Positions 14,310-20,141 of a stretch of DNA of 20,141 nucleotides are shown here, one piece after another. The notes beneath the pieces are model-generated. The model was not told the DNA's origin, ran no database searches, and saw only the letters and a program-made list of their open reading frames with translations. The translations under genes were made by a program, and so were the position numbers. Position 1 is the first letter of the stretch; each line of letters starts with the position of its first letter. Origin of the DNA: a virus; the IMG/VR virus record IMGVR_UViG_3300031951_011088, positions 1-20,141 of that record. One strand, given 5' to 3'.

Positions 14310-14764
14310 TAATTTGCCTCTCTATATTTTATTGGAAAGTCTGTGCATATACCAAAACATGATTTAATTTCTTGCTCTGGGAATTTTTCAGGCATAACTG
14401 CGATACTATTTTTTATTGGCTGCTTGCCTACATATGCCCAAATGTAGCCATTACTGGTTAGAGTAATCGTATCTGATTCGTGCCAAAAGTAATTGTAGTT
14501 ATACAAAGTATTTAGTTCTTGTAGTTCCACTACTGCATCAACATTTTTACAGTGAATCCATAATTGTTTGCTATGTTTTTGCAAAAAATCTACGGAGACT
14601 TCATTGATAGGATCATCATGACCTAGAAAAAATTTGCCATCTATAAACCATAAATCTATTTCAACATCAAAACCAAGACTGACTGCCAATTCTATACTAG
14701 AAATTGAGTTTTCAGAAACAGGATCTGGTCCTTGAACATTTCCTCGATGTGATATTATTCTCAT
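14309..14764 (-). CDS. Short glycerophosphodiester phosphodiesterase-like protein
   Basis: 151 residues, against roughly 240 or more for typical GDPD enzymes, so it lacks the usual C-terminal part of the barrel. The catalytic signatures are present: SHRGN (5-9) with His-Arg, SEN (17-19), the metal ligands in VEIDLWF (E35, D37), LGHDD (48-51) with the second His, and a Lys at 73. The family hydrolyses glycerophosphodiesters; in glycan clusters a related protein could act on glycerol-phosphate-linked sugars, which is inference. No signal peptide. It overlaps the methyltransferase stop as ATGA and the next ATG as TAATG. Similar short versions occur in polysaccharide loci, as I recall. Confidence 0.78.
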   Translation of the reverse strand: MRIISHRGNVQGPDPVSENSISSIELAVSLGFDVEIDLWFIDGKFFLGHDDPINEVSVDFLQKHSKQLWIHCKNVDAVVELQELNTLYNYNYFWHESDTITLTSNGYIWAYVGKQPIKNSIAVMPEKFPEQEIKSCFGICTDFPIKYREAN

Positions 14765-15420
14765 AGTTTTTTAGTTACGAATGCAATACCCCAATCATCA
14801 TTGTTTGTGCAGTGATAGTCTACGTTCCACATTTCTCTGTTGAGTGCTGCGCAAAACTCTCTTGGTCCTGGGTGATAATTGGTGTCATGAAAAACAACTA
14901 CACCATGATCTGACAATAGATTAGTATATTCCCAATCTCTAATAACTTGCATAATACTGTGCCAACCATCAATAAACAGTAAATCTATAATTTCAACTCC
15001 GTGACTTTTCAAAACAGAAACATTGGTATTGTAATTAGAAGAATCATTATGAATGATGTGAACGTTGTTGCTGATATCATTCAAATATGTTTTATCAATC
15101 ACATCAATACCAAAGTATTTTGTCTTTTTGCGCTTCAATTCCAACATAATTGAACTAAAACTTTCACCTTCTTTAGTGCTGCCGCCATCTTTTTCTATTC
15201 TGTTAACACCTATTTCAAGAATAGCATCAGTTGATTTAACTCTAGAAGAAAATAGTTTTCTGAAAGCATCTAAATTGCAGTCAGAAATTTCTTTAGCAAT
15301 TAAAGGACCTGAGTATATTGCGCTATCCTGATCCACGTGCACTTGACTATTAACGGTAATATCTTTGATTAGATCATATTTCCATTTTACATGTTTATTG
15401 TTTTCGTAATATGTGCTCAT
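14761..15420 (-). CDS. SAM-dependent class I methyltransferase
   Basis: 219 residues. Motif I is ILEIGV (67-72), the acidic ribose-binding residue is D106 in YFGIDV, the motif DLLFIDGWHS is at 146-155, and VVFHDTNYHPG (175-185) fits the Methyltransf_24-type family that acts on small molecules, sugars and cephalosporin-like acceptors. The stretch between 73 and 95 is charged and likely a loop over the active site. A clear GGAGA ribosome site lies 5 bases before the ATG, in an 18-base gap after the RuBisCO-like gene, one of the few real intergenic spaces here. It probably methylates a sugar or other intermediate of the glycan pathway; substrate is inferred only from neighbours. Confidence 0.85.
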   Translation of the reverse strand: MSTYYENNKHVKWKYDLIKDITVNSQVHVDQDSAIYSGPLIAKEISDCNLDAFRKLFSSRVKSTDAILEIGVNRIEKDGGSTKEGESFSSIMLELKRKKTKYFGIDVIDKTYLNDISNNVHIIHNDSSNYNTNVSVLKSHGVEIIDLLFIDGWHSIMQVIRDWEYTNLLSDHGVVVFHDTNYHPGPREFCAALNREMWNVDYHCTNNDDWGIAFVTKKL

Positions 15421-15438
15421 GGCATTCTCCGATGAAAA

Positions 15439-16677
15439 TTAAAATTCTAAAACCCACTCAGGCAAACTTCCACCGTCGGTCTTGTACCCCCACTTTTCAA
15501 TAGCAACACGAAACTCTGGTCCTGGTGTCTTGTCAATAGCCTGACGCATAGCAAGAGCACCTGCTAGTGTACCACCTGGGTGTCCGTGAATGGCACCACC
15601 GCAGTTAGCAAGAAAATCTGTACCAAACTTCTCAGCAGTTGGATTTACAATTCCAGGATGCATACCGCAACTCAATGCTGGCAAAGTGTTGCGCTTGTGT
15701 AGCACTTCCATCGTATTTCGCAGTTCCTCAATATCATCGCTGAGATAACCACCCCACATTCCAGCATGGATTGTATCCACGCCACATAGTCCTGCGAGAT
15801 CGCAGAGCACAGCCCAATCAATACCAAAAGGATTGCGCTTGTCAGTAAGAATCTTATCGCCACTCTTTTGATAGTGTACAAACAAAGGCAAGTCTAGTTT
15901 GCGAACTGAGTTGTATACACCCAAGCCACTCCAGAAGTTGATGTGGATGCCATTACCACCGTTGGCTGCTACAAACTTAGCGCGATCCAAAATAGTGTGA
16001 TGATCACCGTTGATACAGAAGCAGTAGATTACACCACGACCGCAATTGTTTACGATATTGCTGATTAGTTCAACTCTATCTTCCAAACGGCAGAACGAGG
16101 GATTGGAAAGGATTTCATCTTCCTTGATAAAATCAACACCACCATCCAGTAGTTCTTTAACCATGTCTGCCAAAGTAGCAGGACTAATACCTGTCTTGGG
16201 TTTGACAATGCCGCCTGACAAAGGCTTGTCATAACGATTTACAAACTTTCTAATACCTGTGATACCACGCTTTGGTCCAAGGAAGTAGGCTTCTACATCT
16301 GGTGGGAATTCAATCTTCTTCAAGCGACAGGCTTTGAATACATCGATGTCCATCTGTCCGCCCATCAACTGGCACATGAGATGGCTGATACCGTCGCCTT
16401 CCCAGTCTGAATTTACTTTGGGGAATCCAATCTGCACTACGCCAGAATGTTTACCAACCAATTCACTTTCATCATGATAGATTACACAACTAGCAAGTTC
16501 AAACAGCGCATCACTTTCCCAACGGTTTCTGACTTTGGGATTACCCACACTCTGTCCGATAGCAAGGTTCCATGCGGCATCTCTAAGATCGCCAATTTCG
16601 CTATAGGTTTCAATGTAGTATGTTACTACAACACAACGATCTCGTTCTGCTGGAGTTAATTCTCTAAAAAACTTCAT
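15439..16677 (-). CDS. RuBisCO-like protein (form IV-type), phage-encoded
   Basis: 412 residues, complete, RuBisCO large-subunit fold. By-eye alignment to plant numbering: Lys175/Lys177 are K159/K161 in GGIVKPKTGIS; carbamylated Lys201, Asp203 and Glu204 are K185, D187 and E188 in DFIKEDE; His294 is H268; His327 is H304 in IHAGMWGGY; Ser379 is S336; Gly403/Gly404 are G360/G361 in NCGGAIHGHPGG. Replaced: Glu60 by Gly41, Asn123 by Gly107, Arg295 by Tyr269, and the loop-6 Lys334 by Tyr311. So metal and phosphate binding seem kept while carboxylation residues are lost: an enolase, isomerase or decarboxylase-like RLP is expected, not CO2 fixation. I chose ATG 16677; a GTG three codons earlier also exists. 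It overlaps the cupin gene by 14 bases and is richer in GC than its flanks. Confidence 0.93.
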   Translation of the reverse strand: MKFFRELTPAERDRCVVVTYYIETYSEIGDLRDAAWNLAIGQSVGNPKVRNRWESDALFELASCVIYHDESELVGKHSGVVQIGFPKVNSDWEGDGISHLMCQLMGGQMDIDVFKACRLKKIEFPPDVEAYFLGPKRGITGIRKFVNRYDKPLSGGIVKPKTGISPATLADMVKELLDGGVDFIKEDEILSNPSFCRLEDRVELISNIVNNCGRGVIYCFCINGDHHTILDRAKFVAANGGNGIHINFWSGLGVYNSVRKLDLPLFVHYQKSGDKILTDKRNPFGIDWAVLCDLAGLCGVDTIHAGMWGGYLSDDIEELRNTMEVLHKRNTLPALSCGMHPGIVNPTAEKFGTDFLANCGGAIHGHPGGTLAGALAMRQAIDKTPGPEFRVAIEKWGYKTDGGSLPEWVLEF

Positions 16678-16987
16678 ACTTATCACCCTTCACGCTAGGA
16701 GTTTTAACGCACAATACTTTACAATCTTCTAAAAATTCTGGATTGGCAATTTCATTTGGCTCTAACACAAAAACATCACCAGATTCAATTACTTCTCCAC
16801 AAATACGCATCTTACCTGACAGCAGCACATTATATTCAGTTGCAACTGCATGATAATGTTTTGGCCAAACTTCGCCTTTCAAATGAGTCAACACACCAAC
16901 CTCAAATTCTGAGGTCTTTAATATGCTTGGTTCAAAATTTCCAATGAACCATCCACGCCAAAATTCATTAATGTTTCGCTTTATCAT
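16664..16987 (-). CDS. Small cupin-domain protein
   Basis: 107 residues, a single cupin barrel. Motif 1 is perfect: G38, five residues, H44-Y-H46, four residues, E51, six residues, G58. Motif 2 starts at G70 with P77, but the usual fourth ligand His is Asn82. Cupins of this size include isomerases, epimerases, dioxygenases and sulfur lyases. It overlaps the nucleotidyltransferase gene by 20 bases and the RuBisCO-like gene by 14, so the three are one translational unit. In Rhodospirillum rubrum a cupin processes the product of an RLP (1-methylthioxylulose 5-phosphate); sequence kinship to that cupin is not shown here. As I recall, similar small cupins ending in GDKY occur beside sugar genes. 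It is too short to be RmlC. Confidence 0.88.
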   Translation of the reverse strand: MIKRNINEFWRGWFIGNFEPSILKTSEFEVGVLTHLKGEVWPKHYHAVATEYNVLLSGKMRICGEVIESGDVFVLEPNEIANPEFLEDCKVLCVKTPSVKGDKYEVF

Positions 16988-17693
16988 ATCTTAAAAATCT
17001 ATCCAAGTCAACTGGAACACCAACTGCATGATGTTGTTCGTTTGGTATATGATGAATCCCAACTTTTAAGCCACGCTTAATCATATAATTGTATGAAGGA
17101 GCGATATAGAATTCGCCGTTAGGTGCTCTATCTTGAGCGACAATCATATCCCTTGCACTTTCGACGAAGTATTTACCCTTCCTCCAATAATGAATACCAT
17201 TAAGGCTGATATTACTTATAACTTCTTTTTCACGAATCTCGCAAACATAACCATTACTATCTAGTTTAGCGTAACTATTTTTATCAGTATCTGAGTAATA
17301 TGTTACAACTAGCCCATCATAAATTTCGCAGCGAGCATTGTGCAAAAATTGAAAAGAATTCCATTCCATTATTTGATCGCAGTTAGCAACAATAAGTTCT
17401 TCATCATTGTTGATGTAATCTTCAAACAAAAGAGCAGAAATGGCTGGTCCCTCAGTCACATAATCTATTGCAATTATAACGCAGCCAGGTTTAGTTGATT
17501 TTAATACCTTTTCTATTTCATGCTGATACTCGTCTTTACGAATCAAAAAAAAGTAATTACATTGAGGTATGCCAAGAGAATTAATTGCTCTTACAACCAT
17601 CGGAGTCCCATTAACATCTATCAGCGGCTTTGGTGTTGAGTATTCTTTTTGGAATCTAACGCCCCTGCCAGCCATTGGAATTATAACATTCAT
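16968..17693 (-). CDS. Sugar-phosphate nucleotidyltransferase
   Basis: 241 residues, NTP_transferase family. The N-terminal IPMAGRGVRFQ (5-15) and STPKPLIDVNGTPMV (19-33) are the nucleotide-binding G-x-G-x-R and the PKPL signature. NCDQIMEW supplies the metal-binding Asp, and NGEFYIAPSYNYMI is typical late in the fold. It makes an NDP-sugar from a sugar 1-phosphate and NTP; which sugar and NTP is not evident. It differs from the RmlA at 4447, so the phage encodes two different activating enzymes. The start codon ATG at 17693 lies 4 bases after the stop of the glycosyltransferase gene, and its 3' end overlaps the cupin gene by 20 bases, tying it to the cupin and RuBisCO-like genes. Confidence 0.88.
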   Translation of the reverse strand: MNVIIPMAGRGVRFQKEYSTPKPLIDVNGTPMVVRAINSLGIPQCNYFFLIRKDEYQHEIEKVLKSTKPGCVIIAIDYVTEGPAISALLFEDYINNDEELIVANCDQIMEWNSFQFLHNARCEIYDGLVVTYYSDTDKNSYAKLDSNGYVCEIREKEVISNISLNGIHYWRKGKYFVESARDMIVAQDRAPNGEFYIAPSYNYMIKRGLKVGIHHIPNEQHHAVGVPVDLDRFLRYDKAKH

Positions 17694-17697
17694 GATA

Positions 17698-18444
17698 TTA
17701 ATTAAATCTTGTTAGAAGACCTGCTTTAAATACTGGAAAATCTCTAGAATGATCTTCTATTTGAATTCCATGTTTTGCAAAAACTTCTTGTGCTATTTTC
17801 CAATCTTCGATAATTTTTTGATGCGCCTCGTGAACCTTCTCAGTTGTAACGCGCATTACAGTCATAACTACCCAATTGTATAGCCAAAAATTTGTTCTGC
17901 CGTTCATTTCTTGATTTTTATGGAACCAAACATCACCAAAATGCTGCACTAGTTCTTCAGGGATAGGCTTATAATTATTTTTATGCACAAACATACAGCA
18001 GCCATATCCATCTATAGTCTCGTGGCAGGGAACCATTTCAAGTTTTTGAATTAGTTCTATATTTTCTTCCATTCTATTAAAAAATGCTGGATGTGGGTAG
18101 ATCATACCCACTGACTCTCTGGGAAATTGTTCAGATTTATATGCGTCAGCCAAAGAACTAAAAATTGCAGGATCAAAAATAACATCGTCATTTAACAAAC
18201 AAATTAATTCAAACTTAGAATTTTCTACTCCAACATTCAAACTTTTATTGAAAAATAAATTCTTACCGAAATCTAGAATTTTAACTTTTTCATTTGTTAA
18301 ATTCTCATCTGTCGGTCTATCTTTAGAATTGTTATCAATAATGATTATTTCGCCGACTGCATCGTTACCGACCATAAACTTCAACATCTGAAGAAAATAG
18401 TCATTAGCCATCCACATTGTTGGAACTATCACAGAAAATTTCAT
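17698..18444 (-). CDS. Glycosyltransferase, family 2
   Basis: 248 residues from the ATG at 18444. GT2 signature: MKFSVIVPTMWMAND at the start, EIIIIDNNSKDR for the nucleotide-binding strand with DNNS, and ICLLNDDVIFDP holding the DxD-like NDD. It would transfer a sugar from an NDP-sugar to an acceptor. In-frame ATG at 18447 and TTG at 18456 exist, but GGAGGG at 18454-18449 is best spaced for 18444, and the upstream stop TGA overlaps ATG at 18447. No membrane helix, so it is cytosolic or peripherally bound. It follows another GT2 gene and precedes the nucleotidyltransferase, consistent with a glycan assembly operon. Acceptor and linkage cannot be inferred. Confidence 0.9.
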   Translation of the reverse strand: MKFSVIVPTMWMANDYFLQMLKFMVGNDAVGEIIIIDNNSKDRPTDENLTNEKVKILDFGKNLFFNKSLNVGVENSKFELICLLNDDVIFDPAIFSSLADAYKSEQFPRESVGMIYPHPAFFNRMEENIELIQKLEMVPCHETIDGYGCCMFVHKNNYKPIPEELVQHFGDVWFHKNQEMNGRTNFWLYNWVVMTVMRVTTEKVHEAHQKIIEDWKIAQEVFAKHGIQIEDHSRDFPVFKAGLLTRFN

Positions 18445-19157
18445 CATTCCCTCCAAGGTAACTTATCATTATACATTTTATTCATCTTGGCATTTCCTTC
18501 CAAGAAAAATTCTTTGTTTACAGATCCCTCATTTCCGCCCAATCTATAGCACATGGTGTACTTTTTACTGCATTCAAATTTGTTAAAGTAATTCATAAGA
18601 GTATAGAAAAACTTTCTATCTGCTCCCCATTTTCCATACCAAGAATGTCCAACTTGAACTGCGACTTCAGTTTTTACTGCAAAACATGAGGTATCTATGT
18701 GATGAACTCTGTGATCAAACCAAGTTGGCCACTTGCCTAAATTTTCGCAATTATCTTCACAAATAAAATTCTCATCTTTATCGTAAATTTTGCGAAGGCT
18801 ATATGCCCAAGAAAGATTATTTTTATCTACTAATTCTACTAGGCTCTCAACATGATTAGGTTCTATCCAGTTATCTTGGTCTAGATAAATGATCAAATCG
18901 GCATTTACAATGAAAGAACAAGCAGCATATACTCGATGACCATACCAGCCTTTGCCGACGTTATCTTCTAACTGAACAGTTTTAATTGTTCGCTTGCCTG
19001 CTGCATCATAAAGCATCGGATGAATTTTATCATAGTGTTCTTGTCCATCCAAAAACACGTAATGAGTTAGATTTTCATATGTTTGTTCTTGTACGCTAGA
19101 CAAACACTTTTTAAGATCAGGCGATCCTATTGTTGGAGTAACTACTGCAACTTTCAT
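18444..19157 (-). CDS. Glycosyltransferase, family 2
   Basis: 237 residues. VAVVTPTIGSPDLKKCLSSV opens the GT-A fold, SVQEQTYENLTHYVFLDG is the classic second strand, and LIIYLDQDNWIEPNH carries the DQD metal/sugar-nucleotide motif. A cluster of Trp and His residues around WPTWFDHRVHHID and SWYGKWGADRKFFY may form the acceptor site. The start overlaps the oxygenase stop as TAATG, and the stop TGA overlaps the next gene. It is distinct in sequence from the neighbouring GT2, so at least two different sugars or linkages are likely. No transmembrane segment. Function as a surface or virion glycan enzyme is inferred from context. Confidence 0.9.
   Translation of the reverse strand: MKVAVVTPTIGSPDLKKCLSSVQEQTYENLTHYVFLDGQEHYDKIHPMLYDAAGKRTIKTVQLEDNVGKGWYGHRVYAACSFIVNADLIIYLDQDNWIEPNHVESLVELVDKNNLSWAYSLRKIYDKDENFICEDNCENLGKWPTWFDHRVHHIDTSCFAVKTEVAVQVGHSWYGKWGADRKFFYTLMNYFNKFECSKKYTMCYRLGGNEGSVNKEFFLEGNAKMNKMYNDKLPWRE
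18449..18454 (-). promoter_or_regulatory. Ribosome binding site setting the glycosyltransferase start
   Basis: The minus strand reads GGAGGG, 4 bases before the ATG at 18444 and only 1 base before the ATG at 18447. It also encodes the last Trp-Arg of the preceding protein. The spacing favours the 18444 start over the longer TTG-initiated reading. Confidence 0.6.
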
Positions 19158-19909
19158 TATAATCCACTTCTTTTTTTACAAAATTCAATAACTTCTGAAT
19201 CGCCTTTTTGTTTTTGGTTTGGAACAAACAAGGCGCGATTTCTATCTTCAGCCATGTTAGAAATATCACTTACATAGTATGTAGCCAAACTGCAACGCGA
19301 AACATTTTCAGGACAAGTCAGTTGCTCGGGCAGACCATGCCAGGAATTCTGTGTGGTGTCAAAAAGAATTGCTCGGTTGAATTTGTTTTCAACTTTTGTA
19401 ATGCATTCTTTCGGCAAGTTAGTTTCTTCGTCGTGGCTCCAAAGTTCTAGTCCACCACCCCATGAAGAATCCCAATCAGGCGTCATGTAAATAATGAGAT
19501 TGTAATTTCTCATCAGACCAAGTTTAGGATGTATTGAGTAATCCTTATGGACGTTCAGCAATCCACCATTGCAGTGTGAATGCATTCCGCCGCCATGTAA
19601 ACCGTAGTCTGCATACACCACATCATTACCAGTAATCCTATTGATCTTTTCTACAAAGGCATTACTGCAAAGATAAAATATTGCATTATAAATGGACTTT
19701 GGGAACCTATCCCAATGAGAACAGGCTTTTTTCTTTTCTACTGGATTGTCATAGGAAACAGTCCAGACGGGATCTTCATGCGAAGGGAATTCGTTTTTGA
19801 TCGCCTCCGCAACTTCTAATTCGAAGAAGTCATCAATGACAACGTGATCAAATGGTTTTGCTGAGTTGAATTGCTCTCGCAAACCAACAAGATCTAGGTT
19901 TCTTATCAT
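19157..19909 (-). CDS. 2-oxoglutarate/Fe(II)-dependent oxygenase (prolyl-hydroxylase-like)
   Basis: 250 residues. The iron triad is visible as H121-K-D123 in LNVHKDYSIHPK and H191 in NSWHGLPE, with the 2-oxoglutarate Arg at R205 in SRCSLATYY. The intervening segment NLIIYMTPDWDSSWGGGLELW is a signature of the prolyl 4-hydroxylase-like 2OG-FeII_Oxy_3 group. It hydroxylates a substrate while turning 2-oxoglutarate and O2 into succinate and CO2. It is common in T4-like environmental phages, but the substrate is unknown; beside two glycosyltransferases, a sugar or a glycosylated protein side chain is plausible. The ATG is 2 bases after the preceding stop (TAATAATG). It is complete, with no missing catalytic residue. 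Confidence 0.93.
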   Translation of the reverse strand: MIRNLDLVGLREQFNSAKPFDHVVIDDFFELEVAEAIKNEFPSHEDPVWTVSYDNPVEKKKACSHWDRFPKSIYNAIFYLCSNAFVEKINRITGNDVVYADYGLHGGGMHSHCNGGLLNVHKDYSIHPKLGLMRNYNLIIYMTPDWDSSWGGGLELWSHDEETNLPKECITKVENKFNRAILFDTTQNSWHGLPEQLTCPENVSRCSLATYYVSDISNMAEDRNRALFVPNQKQKGDSEVIEFCKKRSGL

Positions 19910-19911
19910 TA

Positions 19912-20141
19912 TTAGTCCCAGAGATTTTCAAAATATTTTCCAAACAAACGAAAGGCATTCTTTTTGCGCTCGTGATATGCTTTCTGCTTTTCGATGTCAT
20001 AAACACCTTCGCGAATGGTAACCATTTCAGCCCAGTCCTTACCTTCTACCTTTCGCCATTCGAATTTTGGTTTGACAATGCAAAAGTCAGGATCACGATC
20101 TTTGGCAAGTTCGTTGAATGCCCAAATCATTTCGCCAAGGA
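19912..20141 (-). CDS. Conserved phage protein, 5' end beyond window
   Basis: The frame is open to the right edge, giving the last 76 residues of a longer protein, so the apparent ATG at 20130 is probably internal. The visible pattern GEMIWAFNELAKDRDPDF followed by a Lys/Arg-rich helix and the ending FRLFGKYFENLWD matches, from memory, the C-terminus of a widespread uncharacterised protein of T4-like environmental phages. That family is usually over 200 residues long with an EMIWAFEQ motif. No function is known to me. It is cotranscribed with the oxygenase gene, whose ATG lies two bases past this stop. Confidence 0.8.
   Translation of the reverse strand, partial: LGEMIWAFNELAKDRDPDFCIVKPKFEWRKVEGKDWAEMVTIREGVYDIEKQKAYHERKKNAFRLFGKYFENLWD

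Noticed and set aside
14500-14520. CTAAATAC on the minus strand as another late promoter
   Set aside because: It is inside the GDPD-like gene with no suitable downstream gap; a single imperfect match in AT-rich coding sequence is expected by chance.
15439-16677. True CO2-fixing RuBisCO
   Set aside because: The residues matching Glu60, Asn123, Arg295 and Lys334 are replaced in my alignment, no small subunit or phosphoribulokinase is nearby, so a RuBisCO-like protein is the better call.
16664-16987. RmlC (dTDP-4-keto-rhamnose 3,5-epimerase), which is also a cupin fold
   Set aside because: At 107 residues it is far shorter than the usual 180 or so, lacks recognisable RmlC signatures, and is 10 kb from the rml genes.
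18995-19020. MotA-box-like ATGCTTTA on the minus strand inside a glycosyltransferase gene
   Set aside because: No -10 element at the right spacing and no gene start within reach downstream.
1-20141. tRNA genes, CRISPR arrays, insertion sequences, attachment sites or a replication origin
   Set aside because: Reading both strands I found no cloverleaf, no spaced direct repeats, no transposase or integrase motif and no long repeat; the sequence is almost entirely coding.

Overview
The window is a piece of a T4-like tailed phage (myovirus). It carries a DNA polymerase of the T4 gp43 type, a UvsX recombinase and a gp41-type replicative helicase in that transcriptional order. Every gene I accept lies on the minus strand, so transcription runs from high to low coordinates. 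Genes are packed end to end with ATGA or TAATG junctions and short overlaps, and the longest gap is about 41 bases. I see no tRNA, rRNA, CRISPR array, integrase, insertion sequence or long repeat. The gene set resembles marine or freshwater T4-like phages; the host cannot be read from the sequence.

In transcription order: (1) 20141-17698 holds the end of a conserved phage protein cut by the window edge, a 2-oxoglutarate/Fe(II) oxygenase and two family 2 glycosyltransferases. (2) 17693-13626 holds a sugar nucleotidyltransferase, a small cupin, a RuBisCO-like protein, a SAM methyltransferase, a short glycerophosphodiesterase-like protein and another GT-A type glycosyltransferase. (3) 13633-12212 holds a small conserved phage protein, a polyphosphate-glucokinase-like sugar kinase, another small protein and a 98-residue protein just ahead of the polymerase. 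(4) 12208-6260 is the replication core: polymerase (apparent TTG start), uvsX, a small gene that overlaps the helicase by 182 bases, gp41 helicase, and a putative HExxH metalloprotein. (5) 6263-3653 is a three-gene deoxysugar module: RmlB, RmlA and a reductase resembling the bifunctional 3,5-epimerase/4-reductases of plants and mimivirus. (6) 3619-1 holds two phage proteins: a family I recognise as DUF6267-like, and a very long multidomain protein of at least 827 residues that runs off the left edge. The second is open from 2483 to base 1 without a stop.

Inferred functions: the oxygenase, glycosyltransferases, nucleotidyltransferases, methyltransferase and rhamnose-type genes together look like a glycan assembly programme. 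It could decorate the virion or remodel the host surface. The most unusual gene is the RuBisCO-like protein. By eye it keeps the carbamylated-lysine/Asp/Glu metal site and the phosphate-binding glycines. It has replaced the residues matching Glu60, Asn123, Arg295 and the loop-6 Lys334 of plant RuBisCO, so it is very unlikely to fix CO2. It overlaps a cupin gene, and an RLP-cupin pair is known in Rhodospirillum rubrum methylthio-sugar metabolism. The sugar-cassette genes are strikingly AT-rich in hand-counted rows, while the RuBisCO-like gene and the replication core are richer in GC. That suggests separate acquisition histories.
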